This document shows positions 17,757 through 25,576 of a DNA stretch of 64,000 bases, piece by piece. A model generated the notes under the pieces. That model saw only the letters and a program-made list of their open reading frames with translations. It did not search any database and was not told the origin of the DNA. Each line of letters opens with the position of its first letter. Positions within the stretch are counted from its first letter, which is position 1. A program made the position numbers and the translations under genes. The DNA is from Thomasclavelia spiroformis DSM 1552 (lineage in GTDB: Bacteria; Bacillota_I; Bacilli_A; Erysipelotrichales; Coprobacillaceae), in contig NZ_CP102275.1 in the NCBI RefSeq assembly GCF_025149465.1, positions 1,674,001 through 1,738,000 of the forward strand, in the 5' to 3' direction.

Positions 17757-18799
17757 TATCTATTCTCCCATTCACTCAATTCATCTCTTACTAACTTGAC
17801 TTCCATTAATTTTTCTTTTACTTCTTCTAAAGTCATTAATTTAGTATTATGTGAATTAAATTGTTGTAAATTAGTTCTTGCTATCCCTTCAAAGAAATAC
17901 TTGTCATAATTTAAATCTCTTTTATCCGCTGGTACTCGATAGAAGTTTCCTAAGTCAATTGCATTGGCACATTCTTCATCAGTAAGTAATGTTTCATACA
18001 TCTTTTCACCATGTCTAATACCAATTACTTTTATTTCATTATCAACATTAAATAATCCTTTAACGGCTTTAGCTAGTACTTCAATCGTACAAGCAGGTGC
18101 TTTTTGAACAAAGATATCTCCACTTTCACCATTTTCAAAAGCAAATAATACTAAATCTACTGCTTCTTCTAATGTCATAACAAATCTTGTCATCGTTGGA
18201 TCGGTTACAGTTAGATCATTTCCTTCTTTTATCTGGTTAATAAAAAGAGGTACTACACTACCTCTTGATGCTAATACATTTCCATATCTTGTACACATGA
18301 TTGCTGTTTTATCTGGATCTACTGTTCTAGACTTAGCAACGATTACTTTTTCCATCATCGCTTTACTTGTTCCCATTGCATTTACAGGATAAGCTGCTTT
18401 ATCGGTACTTAAACATACTACCCTTTTAACACCACATTCAATTGCTGCTGTTAAAACATTTTCTGTTCCCAAAACGTTTGTTTTAACAGCTTCAATTGGA
18501 AAGAACTCACAGGATGGTACCTGTTTTAAAGCGGCTGCATGATAAACATAATCAACACCATGCATAGCATTTTTGATACTGTTTATATCACGGACATCAC
18601 CGATATAAAACTTAAGTTTATGAAAAACATCAGGATATTTAGCCTGATATTCATGTCTCATATTATCCTGTTTTAATTCGTCTCTAGAAAACACTCTGAT
18701 TTCTTTGATATCAGTTTCTAGAAATCTGTTTAATACTGCATTACCAAAGGAACCAGTTCCTCCGGTAATCAGTAATGTTTTATTTTTGAATTGCGTCAT
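17756..18799 (-). CDS. capE: UDP-GlcNAc 4,6-dehydratase, inverting (CapE/WbjB-like)
   Basis: 347 residues. SDR/Rossmann start LLITGGTGSFGNAVL (about 9-23), GDVRDINS, and the dehydratase active-site region YVYHAAALKQVPSCEFFP, with CLSTDKAAYPVNAMGTSKAMMEK giving the modified Tyr/Met-Lys catalytic block of the FlaA1/CapE family. It catalyses the first step from UDP-GlcNAc to UDP-L-FucNAc. Partners capF (7864-9063) and capG (5912-7096) lie about 9 and 11 kb further along the same operon, an unusual separation. ATGA overlap with the upstream gene. Confidence 0.9.
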   Translation of the reverse strand: MTQFKNKTLLITGGTGSFGNAVLNRFLETDIKEIRVFSRDELKQDNMRHEYQAKYPDVFHKLKFYIGDVRDINSIKNAMHGVDYVYHAAALKQVPSCEFFPIEAVKTNVLGTENVLTAAIECGVKRVVCLSTDKAAYPVNAMGTSKAMMEKVIVAKSRTVDPDKTAIMCTRYGNVLASRGSVVPLFINQIKEGNDLTVTDPTMTRFVMTLEEAVDLVLFAFENGESGDIFVQKAPACTIEVLAKAVKGLFNVDNEIKVIGIRHGEKMYETLLTDEECANAIDLGNFYRVPADKRDLNYDKYFFEGIARTNLQQFNSHNTKLMTLEEVKEKLMEVKLVRDELSEWENR

Positions 18800-19980
18800 A
18801 CTAGTTCCTCCATTTTATTAGATATTTGATTTACATACTTTTCTATTGTGAAATTTTCCAAAAAATATTTACGACTATTAACTGCATACTCCACTAATTT
18901 CTTTTCATTATTTAATAATTCAATTATTATTTTTGATAAGGCAGTATAATCTCCAGCACTACAAACTTTTCCTGCTCTAGCATTTTTTATAATATCAGCA
19001 GTTGCACCATCAATACTCCCAATTATCCCTCTTCCAGCCGACATATATGTCTGCAATTTAGAAGGAATCGTTTTGCCAACAGTACTCCCTTTTTCAAGCG
19101 ATAATAAAAAAACAGAAGCATCATTGTAATATTCTTTTAATTCCTCTACTTTTTTTCTACCTGTAAAAACAAATACTTCTTCAAATTGATTTTCTTTAAC
19201 TTTATTTTTCAATTCTTCTAAATATGAACCACTGCCAATAATTGTAATTTTTATCTTACTTCTATGTTCATCAGATAAGAGACTAATTGCCTTTACTAAG
19301 CAATCAAAATCTTGTACTTTACCAATATTTCCAGCAAAAACAATATTTAACTTACTTTGTTTAACATATGGCTTAACATTTAAAAACATTTTTTCACCAT
19401 GTTGATAAATAACATCTAACTTATCCTTATTCACACCATTTATTTCTTCTAAATACTCTAAAAATGCAGGTGAAGTAACACTAATGAAATCACATTTTCT
19501 ATAAAGATTATTAGAAATTTTTAACATAATGCGATAGATTGGATTATTTTCATGTAATTTTAATGCTTTTAAAGACTCAGGCCATAAATCTAGACAGTAT
19601 ACATAAACTTTTTTTCCAAACAACTTTTTATAATATAATGCTGGTTTAATCATTAAAACAGGCGATAATTGATAAACAAATACAATATCGTATCTTTTGT
19701 CTAATTTTTTTATTTCTTTTTTTGCAAATTTTGGATAACTTAAATAATTCAAAATTAATGAAACAGGATTATGTCCACGAAGTACTATATTAGCTCGAAT
19801 TATTTGTACACCATTTAAGTTTTGTGACATTGGATAACCATCAATTAAATCACCATCAGGATAATTAGGTCTCCCAGTTATTACAGTTACTTCATTACCT
19901 CTTTTTACCAATTCTTCACAAATTTCATGAATCTTAAATGGTTCAGGATAATAATATTGTGAAATAACTAGTATTTTCAT
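18796..19980 (-). CDS. Glycosyltransferase family 4, WbuB-like
   Basis: 394 residues. Begins ILVISQYYYPEPFKIHEICEELVKRG, then TGRPNYPDGDL, as in WbuB-type transferases that often add L-FucNAc; YCLDLWPESLKAL follows. C-terminal half: FAGNIGKVQDFDCLVKA and SLEKGSTVGKTIPSKLQTYMSAGRG. Presence of the UDP-L-FucNAc pathway in the same operon fits a FucNAc transferase role, which remains inference. Start overlaps the upstream sugar transferase stop by one base. Confidence 0.85.
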   Translation of the reverse strand: MKILVISQYYYPEPFKIHEICEELVKRGNEVTVITGRPNYPDGDLIDGYPMSQNLNGVQIIRANIVLRGHNPVSLILNYLSYPKFAKKEIKKLDKRYDIVFVYQLSPVLMIKPALYYKKLFGKKVYVYCLDLWPESLKALKLHENNPIYRIMLKISNNLYRKCDFISVTSPAFLEYLEEINGVNKDKLDVIYQHGEKMFLNVKPYVKQSKLNIVFAGNIGKVQDFDCLVKAISLLSDEHRSKIKITIIGSGSYLEELKNKVKENQFEEVFVFTGRKKVEELKEYYNDASVFLLSLEKGSTVGKTIPSKLQTYMSAGRGIIGSIDGATADIIKNARAGKVCSAGDYTALSKIIIELLNNEKKLVEYAVNSRKYFLENFTIEKYVNQISNKMEELV

Positions 19981-20594
19981 TATTTCTTATCTCCATTCAT
20001 TGAACCTGTTCCACCTTCAACTACACCATCTGATTTAAGAACTGATGTAATTGTTCCAAAAAAGCATTTTACATCAAATAAAAAAGAGATACATTTAACA
20101 TATTCTCCATCTAATCTGGCTTTTACATCTATTTCTAATTCATCACGACCATTTATCTGTGCCCATCCGGTAAGACCTGGTCTTACATCATTGGCATGAT
20201 ATTTATCTCTTTCGGCAATCAAATCATCCTGATTCCATAAAGCAGGTCTTGGCCCAATAATCGCCATTTCACCTTTAATAATATTAATGATCTGTGGCAA
20301 TTCATCAAGCGATGTCTTTCTTAAAAACTTTCCAGCTCTGGTAATAAATTGATCAGGATCTTTTAACATATGTGTTGGCATATCTTTTGGCGTATCAATA
20401 TACATTGTTCTAAACTTATAGATATTAAAATATGTTTTATTAATCCCAACTCTTTTTTGTTTAAACAAAATTGGACCTTTGCTGTCCAATTTTACCCAAA
20501 TACATAAAATAATAAAAACAGGACTTAAAACAATAAGTCCACACAACGCTAAAACAAAATCAATTAATCTTTTAACAAATCCTCTATACATCAA
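19980..20594 (-). CDS. Initiating sugar-phosphate transferase (bacterial sugar transferase)
   Basis: 204 residues. One N-terminal hydrophobic segment (FVLALCGLIVLSPVFIILCIWV, residues about 13-34) followed by the catalytic domain with KRVG, YKFRTMY, LRKTSLDELPQ, GPRPAL and RPGLTGWAQINGR, all conserved in PF02397 phosphoglycosyl transferases. This short (PglC/WcaJ C-domain) form loads the first sugar phosphate onto undecaprenyl phosphate at the inner membrane face. ATGA overlap with the pglD-like gene upstream. Confidence 0.93.
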   Translation of the reverse strand: MMYRGFVKRLIDFVLALCGLIVLSPVFIILCIWVKLDSKGPILFKQKRVGINKTYFNIYKFRTMYIDTPKDMPTHMLKDPDQFITRAGKFLRKTSLDELPQIINIIKGEMAIIGPRPALWNQDDLIAERDKYHANDVRPGLTGWAQINGRDELEIDVKARLDGEYVKCISFLFDVKCFFGTITSVLKSDGVVEGGTGSMNGDKK

Positions 20595-21226
20595 ACACCC
20601 ACCTCAAAACTATATTCGCTAGATGATTTTATAACCAAACCATCTTCAATATCACTACTAGCTTTTATTTTAGTATTGAAAGTAACTGTACAGTTACTAC
20701 CAATTCTTGACATTGAACCAATTAATGTATTAGGTCTAATTACACTGTTTGAATAAATTAAGCAATAATCTTCAATTACTGCATCATGATTAATTGTAGC
20801 ATTAGATGTAACAATACAACCTTTACCAATAACTGCATTAGCTTCGACTACTACATTATCAAAAATAATTGTTCCTTCATTAATTGAGGCATAATTAGAT
20901 ACAATACTGTGTGCTGAAATAATTGTTTCAACACAGTATCCAATTTCTTTAGCCTGACTAATAAGCTTTTTTCTAAGCTCATTATTACCAATAGCAATAA
21001 AGATATGTTGATAAGCTGGATAGTAACTAGCCATCTTATCGACAGTATCAATGACTTTACAGTCATTGATTATGTTATTTACATTGCCATCATCAAGAAA
21101 AACAATCTCCTGATAACAATTTAAATTTCTAATAATATCCAGGCAACATCTACCATGTCCGCCTGCTCCCACAATCAATAACTTTTTAATAAAATTCCCC
21201 CTCCTTATATCATCAAATACAGACAT
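20591..21226 (-). CDS. PglD/NeuD-family sugar O-/N-acyltransferase
   Basis: 211 residues from the ATG at 21226. A Rossmann-like N-terminal part (KKLLIVGAGGHGRCCLDII) is followed by a left-handed beta helix of hexapeptide repeats (residues about 95-200), the NeuD/PglD layout of acetyl-CoA sugar acyltransferases. It is the first structural gene after the leader hairpin. Start is doubtful: AAGGAGGGGG lies inside the frame 9 bases before an ATT codon just ahead of KKLLIVGAGG, the usual family N-terminus, so an AUU start at about 21190 is possible. Confidence 0.82.
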   Translation of the reverse strand: MSVFDDIRRGNFIKKLLIVGAGGHGRCCLDIIRNLNCYQEIVFLDDGNVNNIINDCKVIDTVDKMASYYPAYQHIFIAIGNNELRKKLISQAKEIGYCVETIISAHSIVSNYASINEGTIIFDNVVVEANAVIGKGCIVTSNATINHDAVIEDYCLIYSNSVIRPNTLIGSMSRIGSNCTVTFNTKIKASSDIEDGLVIKSSSEYSFEVGV

Positions 21227-21245
21227 AATTTTTATATAAAATAAA

Positions 21246-21292
21246 AGTTTCTATGTGCTTTTGGGTACAGTTTCCCCTACCCCATAGAAACT
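21246..21292 (-). promoter_or_regulatory. Leader hairpin before the capsule genes (candidate LoaP target)
   Basis: On minus-strand RNA a perfect 10-bp stem (21292-21283 with 21255-21246) is stacked directly on a 5-bp GGGUA/UACCC stem capped by a 10-base loop, with a 7-base one-sided bulge. A T-rich stretch follows. It lies between the antiterminator genes and the first capsule gene, the place where LoaP-controlled operons carry their recognition hairpin. It might also act as a terminator that antitermination overrides. Confidence 0.55.
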
Positions 21293-21340
21293 AATAATAT
21301 GTTCCAAAAATCATTGAAGGCGGATTACCAAGCGCTTCAA

Positions 21341-21838
21341 CTATTTCTTGCCTAAAATGTCTATACCTAATTTAATTCTTCGGTCAAAAAAGATTAGGTC
21401 TAAAAAAGCACAACAATTATGTTTATCAACTTTTACAATATGATTTTCATAAGCTACTAATGGTCCACTTATTACCCTAGTAATGCCATTTTCCTGATAA
21501 CCATGTGATAATCTAACAACATGTTTACTATCTAAAACTAAATTAAAGAATTCAATTTCTTTTTTTGTTAATGCTGAAGTATCAGCATTTTTAAGTTGTC
21601 TGATTAATCCATTATTATCTTCTTTCATATTGAATAATAAAGTATTAAATTCTTCTTGATTCAACATTGTTTTTATAAAAATATAATTATTAAACATAGG
21701 TTTAATTGTTATTTCTTTAGTATAACGATGACATACTTCATAACTTGGAATAAATGCTTCTAATTCTTTCTTTTTATTCAAGTTTCCAAGAATACGTTGA
21801 GTCCGATGACTCAACGTATATAATACATACCAATTCAT
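21341..21838 (-). CDS. loaP: NusG-paralogue antiterminator, LoaP-like (second of a tandem pair)
   Basis: 165 residues. N-terminal NGN domain opens with NWYVLYTLSHRTQRI (the WY-V-T-x-x-R pattern of NusG/RfaH/LoaP) and has FIPSYEVCHRYTKEI and FNNYIFIKT; C-terminal KOW-type segment is VISGPLVAYENHIVKVDKHN. Too short and too diverged to be the housekeeping NusG. LoaP proteins ride on RNA polymerase and suppress termination over long biosynthetic operons. Start touches the stop of its paralogue upstream. A small hairpin (about 21315-21340) follows the stop. Confidence 0.82.
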   Translation of the reverse strand: MNWYVLYTLSHRTQRILGNLNKKKELEAFIPSYEVCHRYTKEITIKPMFNNYIFIKTMLNQEEFNTLLFNMKEDNNGLIRQLKNADTSALTKKEIEFFNLVLDSKHVVRLSHGYQENGITRVISGPLVAYENHIVKVDKHNCCAFLDLIFFDRRIKLGIDILGKK

Positions 21839-22335
21839 TAATCTACCATCTCAATTGCAACATTAAATTTACCATTAAAGATCTTACAATCTAATGTTAC
21901 AAAACGATCATGTCGATTCAATTTAATAATTCTATCTTCTAATCCAATTAATGGTCCTTTAATTGCATTAAAACGTGAATTGATTATATTACCTAATGTA
22001 TGCTTAATAACATAACCACCATCGAATAATCTTTCTAAAAAACTTTGTTCATCAAGTGTTAAAGGATATACATCTTTATAATCAAGTAATTCGATTAACC
22101 CTTCAATTGTTCTAAAGAAAACTTTGAACTTTTCATCGAATTTATCTTTATTAAGTTTACTTTTAATAAAAACATAATCGGGATATAGCTCTTTAATAAC
22201 ATATGTTCTTTTATCTCTAGCTCTATACCACTGCTCTTTTTTGGGAACAAATGCTTCAATATCCTCTTGTTTATTAAGCGAGCCAACTAACTTGCTAGCT
22301 TGACCAGCTTTTACATGAGCAATATACCAATACAT
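21838..22335 (-). CDS. NusG-paralogue antiterminator, LoaP-like (first of a tandem pair)
   Basis: 165 residues, paralogous to the next gene: YWYIAHVKAGQASKLVGSL at the N-terminus, AFVPKKEQWYR, YPDYVFIKS, and the KOW-like NAIKGPLIGLEDRIIKLNRHD near the C-terminus. Ribosome site GAGGGAT. It lies 29 bases from the 18-bp inverted repeat and is the first gene that an inverted promoter would transcribe. Having two NusG-like genes in tandem is unusual and may mean a heteromeric or antagonistic pair. Confidence 0.8.
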   Translation of the reverse strand: MYWYIAHVKAGQASKLVGSLNKQEDIEAFVPKKEQWYRARDKRTYVIKELYPDYVFIKSKLNKDKFDEKFKVFFRTIEGLIELLDYKDVYPLTLDEQSFLERLFDGGYVIKHTLGNIINSRFNAIKGPLIGLEDRIIKLNRHDRFVTLDCKIFNGKFNVAIEMVD

Positions 22336-22358
22336 TTTTATCCCTCATTTCTTCTTTT

Positions 22359-23312
22359 TCACAGAACATAGAGTTCTGCGACATAAGAAGGGGTTTTAAG
22401 TTTATTAATTTGAGATTTCTTAAATTCCAATGATGAATGAACATAAAGTTCTAATGTAATTGAAACATTAGAATGACCAAGCATTTCTGATAATGATTTA
22501 ATATCGATATCATTCATAACGCAATTGGTAGCATAAGTATGTCTTAAAGTATGATAATTGCATTTGAATTCTAATGTGTTACATATTTTATGAAAATGAT
22601 ATTGAATGTTACGAGGGTCTGGTATTTTTATTGAATTAGTATAGATATAGTTTTGTTTTTTAGGATTAGATTGTTTTTTGTAATATTTTATTAAAAAGTC
22701 AATAATGAATTCAGGCATTGGAACAATTCGTTTAGAAGTATGAGTTTTTGGGTCCAATGCCATTAATGTTGTTTTAGAATTAGAATTAGTTGTTTTTAAT
22801 CTTTCAATCGTACGATTAATACTAATACAGTGATTTTCAAAATCAACATCACACCATTTTAAACCAGCGACTTCACCTAAACGAAAGCCTCCATATAATG
22901 ACAAAATAATTACAAGTGTATAGTTTTTTTGATGATTAAAACAATATTGTTCTAATTGTTTTTTTTGTTTTAAGGTTAAAATCTTAATTACTGGTTTTGA
23001 TTTTTTTAGTTTAATGTATTGAAAGCTATTATTATTAAAATTATATTTTTTTTGAGCGTAATCTAATATTGCTTTTAAAACATAACGTAATGTTTTAATT
23101 GTACTAGTTGCATAAATTTTATTATTTAATAAATCATTGAAATAGGAAATAACTATTTTTTCACTGATTTCATTAATATTCATGTTGTTAAATTGTTTAT
23201 TTAAATGGTTTGTAATAATTGTTTCATATTTTGTATATGTAGAATATTTAATTGAAAATTTTTTAATTATTAACCATTCTTTTGCTACCTCATTAAATTT
23301 TTTTTGTTGCAT
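22359..23312 (-). CDS. Tyrosine site-specific recombinase (promoter invertase)
   Basis: 317 residues. N-terminal SAM-like core-binding domain (about 1-100). Catalytic domain (about 110-300) with Arg144 (GGFRLGEV), His254-x-x-Arg257 (HTLRH), His280 (LGHSNV) and Tyr290 (LELYVH), so the active site is complete. It lies within an 18-bp inverted repeat: one copy (22364-22381) encodes its last residues (VAELYVL), the other lies upstream of its promoter (23456-23473). No other phage or plasmid gene is near, so a DNA-inversion role fits better than prophage integration. Start preceded by AAAGGAATATGAATT. Confidence 0.9.
   Translation of the reverse strand: MQQKKFNEVAKEWLIIKKFSIKYSTYTKYETIITNHLNKQFNNMNINEISEKIVISYFNDLLNNKIYATSTIKTLRYVLKAILDYAQKKYNFNNNSFQYIKLKKSKPVIKILTLKQKKQLEQYCFNHQKNYTLVIILSLYGGFRLGEVAGLKWCDVDFENHCISINRTIERLKTTNSNSKTTLMALDPKTHTSKRIVPMPEFIIDFLIKYYKKQSNPKKQNYIYTNSIKIPDPRNIQYHFHKICNTLEFKCNYHTLRHTYATNCVMNDIDIKSLSEMLGHSNVSITLELYVHSSLEFKKSQINKLKTPSYVAELYVL
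22364..22381. repeat. Inverted repeat left (IRL) of the invertible segment
   Basis: GAACATAGAGTTCTGCGA, the exact reverse complement of 23456-23473. The inner part GAAC-5-GTTC is itself a dyad, as expected for a tyrosine-recombinase crossover site. It overlaps the 3' end of the recombinase gene. Confidence 0.9.
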
Positions 23313-23409
23313 AATTCATATTCCTTTCTTTATTAAAAATTTATTTAATTTTCAATAAAAGTAGCGATTATTACAACAAAAAAATAAAAAGAACATCTTT
23401 GTTAATAAA

Positions 23410-23450
23410 CTGACAAATTTACTTGAAAATATAAATATATATGATAAAAT
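23410..23450 (+). promoter_or_regulatory. Outward-facing promoter inside the invertible segment
   Basis: Plus strand: TTGAAA (23423-23428), 16-base spacer, TAAAAT (23445-23450); an alternative is TTTACT with TATGAT (23440-23445). The -10 lies just before the right inverted repeat. In this orientation it points right into the terminator at 23480-23534. Inversion would place it next to 22364 pointing at the two antiterminator genes. Confidence 0.65.
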
Positions 23451-23455
23451 AATTT

Positions 23456-23473
23456 TCGCAGAACTCTATGTTC
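23456..23473. repeat. Inverted repeat right (IRR) of the invertible segment
   Basis: TCGCAGAACTCTATGTTC, exact reverse complement of 22364-22381, 18 of 18 bases. The invertible segment between the repeat outer ends is 1110 bp. Confidence 0.9.
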
Positions 23474-23479
23474 CACGAC

Positions 23480-23534
23480 AAAAAAGGCTGTAACAAATAA
23501 AAATTTTTTATCTTTAAATGTTACACCTTTTTTT
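23480..23534 (+). terminator. Terminator just outside the right inverted repeat
   Basis: Stem of about 14 bp (AAAAAAGGcTGTAACA with TGTTACACC plus T run), one bulged C, followed by seven T on the plus strand. It would stop transcription from the outward promoter in the present orientation, making this the OFF state for the antiterminators. The stretch 23535-23688 holds nothing I recognise. Confidence 0.8.
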
Positions 23535-23688
23535 GCTTAAGATGGTATATTTAGAAAAAATAAAGTTATCCAAATATAATTAACTAAAAACCTTATTCTA
23601 CCTTGGTTTTATATATTTTGATTAATCCCGTTTGCAATCAATTATAAACTTAGCTAATTTAAATACAAAAAAGGTAATTACATCCTAT

Positions 23689-23723
23689 AAAAATGCCTAG
23701 ATCTACAAATTCTAGGCATTTTT
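23689..23723. terminator. Hairpin terminator upstream of the yitT-like gene
   Basis: Perfect 13-bp stem with a 9-base loop and A/T-rich flanks, usable on either strand. It insulates the yitT-like gene from the switch region. Confidence 0.7.
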
Positions 23724-23774
23724 ATTTCTAATATGTTATACTATTATAGAATTTTTTAAAAAGGAAGAAAAGTA

Positions 23775-24635
23775 ATGAATAAACAAAAAATAAATTATTA
23801 TGAATTAATTAAAGAAACGACAATTCTTACAATTGCAATTGCGATTATTGCTTCAGCTGTATACTTGTTTTTAGTTCCCAGTCAAACTTCAATTAGCAGT
23901 ATTTCTGGATTAGCTATCATTATCAGCCACTATATTCCTTTATCATTATCAATGATTACAATGATTTTAAATATTGTTTTATTAATTATTGGATTTATTT
24001 TATGTGGTAAAGAATTTGGGATTAAAACATTTTATACGAGTATTCTTTTACCAATATTTATTGGGATATATGAAACCATTTTACCTAATTATCATTCTAT
24101 TACTAATAGTCAAGAACTTGATGTTATTTGTTATGTTTTATTAGTTAGTATTGGTCTTGCAATTTTATTTAATCGTAATGCCTCATCAGGTGGTTTGGAT
24201 ATTGTTGCTAAAATTATGAATAAGTATTTATATATTGATTTAGGCAAAGCAATGTTTTTATCAGGAATGTGTATAGCTTTAATGTCAGCATTAATTTATG
24301 ATGAAAAAGCTGTTGTTTTAAGTGTTTTAGGAACATACTTTAATGGAATTGTCTTAGATCATTTTATTTTTGGGCAAAATATTAAAAGAAGAGTTTGTAT
24401 TATTAGTAAAAAAGAAAATGAACTTCGTGATTTTATTATTAATACTTTACATAGTGGAGCAACGATCTACCAAGCTATTGGTGCTTATAACTTAGAAAAA
24501 AGAAATGAAATTATAACAATTGTTGATAATGATGAATATCAAAAACTAATGAATTATTTAAATCACGAAGATCCTGAAGCTTTCGTAACAATTTATACAG
24601 TATCAAATATGCGTTATCAACCTAAAAAAATATAA
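23775..24635 (+). CDS. YitT-family membrane protein (DUF161/DUF2179)
   Basis: 286 residues. Five or six hydrophobic helices in residues 15-200 include the conserved block NASSGGLDIVAKIMNKYL (about 135-152); the soluble C-terminal DUF2179-like domain (about 210-280) has VCIISKKENELRDFI and GATIYQAIGAYN. Full length for YitT/YqfU proteins, whose transport or sensing role is not established. Monocistronic: AAGGAAGAAAAGTA before the ATG and a bidirectional terminator after. It is one of few plus-strand genes here. Confidence 0.85.
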   Translation: MNKQKINYYELIKETTILTIAIAIIASAVYLFLVPSQTSISSISGLAIIISHYIPLSLSMITMILNIVLLIIGFILCGKEFGIKTFYTSILLPIFIGIYETILPNYHSITNSQELDVICYVLLVSIGLAILFNRNASSGGLDIVAKIMNKYLYIDLGKAMFLSGMCIALMSALIYDEKAVVLSVLGTYFNGIVLDHFIFGQNIKRRVCIISKKENELRDFIINTLHSGATIYQAIGAYNLEKRNEIITIVDNDEYQKLMNYLNHEDPEAFVTIYTVSNMRYQPKKI

Positions 24636-24646
24636 ATATATTAATA

Positions 24647-24669
24647 ATACCGTGATTTCAGCACGGTAT
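24647..24669. terminator. Bidirectional terminator between convergent genes
   Basis: 8-bp stem ATACCGTG/CACGGTAT with a 7-base loop between the yitT-like gene (+) and the HAD fragment (-), T-rich on both sides. Confidence 0.8.
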
Positions 24670-25262
24670 TTATTTTAATATGATATTTTGTTTTAAAAGT
24701 GCATCATAGATTCCATCATGATCATTATCAAGCGTATGCAAACTAATTTCCTCTTTCAATTTTTCAGGAGCATTATCCATAAGATAACCATAATGAACCA
24801 TCTTTAACATTTTTGCATCATTATAATTATCACCAAATGCAATTGTATCATCAAGCGCAATATCCCATTGCTTACACAACCTCTTAACTGCTGTCGCTTT
24901 AGAAATTCCATCAGCCATAATTTCTAATAAAATGTCAGATGATTTTACAATAGAACAATCTAAAAAAGTTTCTTTCAGTTTTTGTTCAATTTGCAAAATT
25001 TGATTTGGATTACATATACAAAGAATTTTATGAACTTCATCTTTATCTATTGTATCAAGATTTCCTTGTATTGCCTGTACTTTTACAATATTTTCTTCTC
25101 TTATTATACGTTTATCACTTTTATCTTTTACAATCCATTGATCAAAAGAATAAATTCCCCAAGCTAAATCAAAATTATTTTCTTCAATAAACATTATAAT
25201 TTCTCTTATTTTTGCTTTATCAATTCCTTTATGAAAAAGAATGTTGATGCTAGAATAAAAAC
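24670..25262 (-). pseudogene. Cof-type HAD phosphatase, C-terminal part (gene split by an IS)
   Basis: The open frame continues upstream of the ATG at 25194 to the IS edge at 25262, reading SFYSSINILFHKGIDKAKI before the ATG. It contains the cap domain end and HAD motifs III/IV: GISKATAVKRLC with the conserved Lys and IAFGDNYNDAKMLKM with the acidic GDxxND. The missing N-terminus is at 26556-26793. Joining the two halves across the IS restores one frame without gap, so this was a roughly 275-residue cytoplasmic sugar-phosphate phosphatase. Confidence 0.85.
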
Positions 25263-25339
25263 TGTACCAGTTAAATGGAAGAACTAGCTAGTATATGATA
25301 CAATGTCATAAGCTTAAATCAAAAATAGAAAAGGGGTAT

Positions 25340-25576
25340 ATGATGATGACTAAACCAACATTTACAGATGAATTTAAACAGGGAGTTGTTCAATATGTTT
25401 TAGAACATCCTGATGAATCTAAAGTAGCTATAGCTAAACAGTTTGGTATTGCTGATAGCACTGTTCATAAATGGCTTAAAGATGCCAGTAGTAATGACGG
25501 CGTAATTAATTCAAGAGGAAGCGGTAATTATTCAAGTGATGAAGCTAAAGAAATTGCCAGATTAAAAAAGAACTGA
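25340..25576 (+). CDS. IS3-family transposase OrfA
   Basis: About 78 residues from the ATG run at 25340-25348, after AAGGGG; an upstream in-frame ATG at 25295 lacks a ribosome site. Helix-turn-helix of the HTH_Tnp type: FTDEFKQGVVQYVLEHP, then VAIAKQFGIADSTVHKWLK. It ends just after A-AAA-AAG at 25564-25570, the canonical -1 frameshift site by which IS3 elements make the OrfAB fusion transposase. OrfA itself looks intact. Confidence 0.85.
   Translation: MMMTKPTFTDEFKQGVVQYVLEHPDESKVAIAKQFGIADSTVHKWLKDASSNDGVINSRGSGNYSSDEAKEIARLKKN

Noticed and set aside
21838-22335. One NusG-like gene as the housekeeping nusG
   Set aside because: Housekeeping nusG sits with secE and rpl genes; both proteins here diverge in the KOW region and are tied to the capsule operon.
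22359-23312. Recombinase as a prophage or integrative-element integrase
   Set aside because: No phage, conjugation or excision gene is near, no tRNA attachment site, and the matching 18-mers are inverted, not direct.
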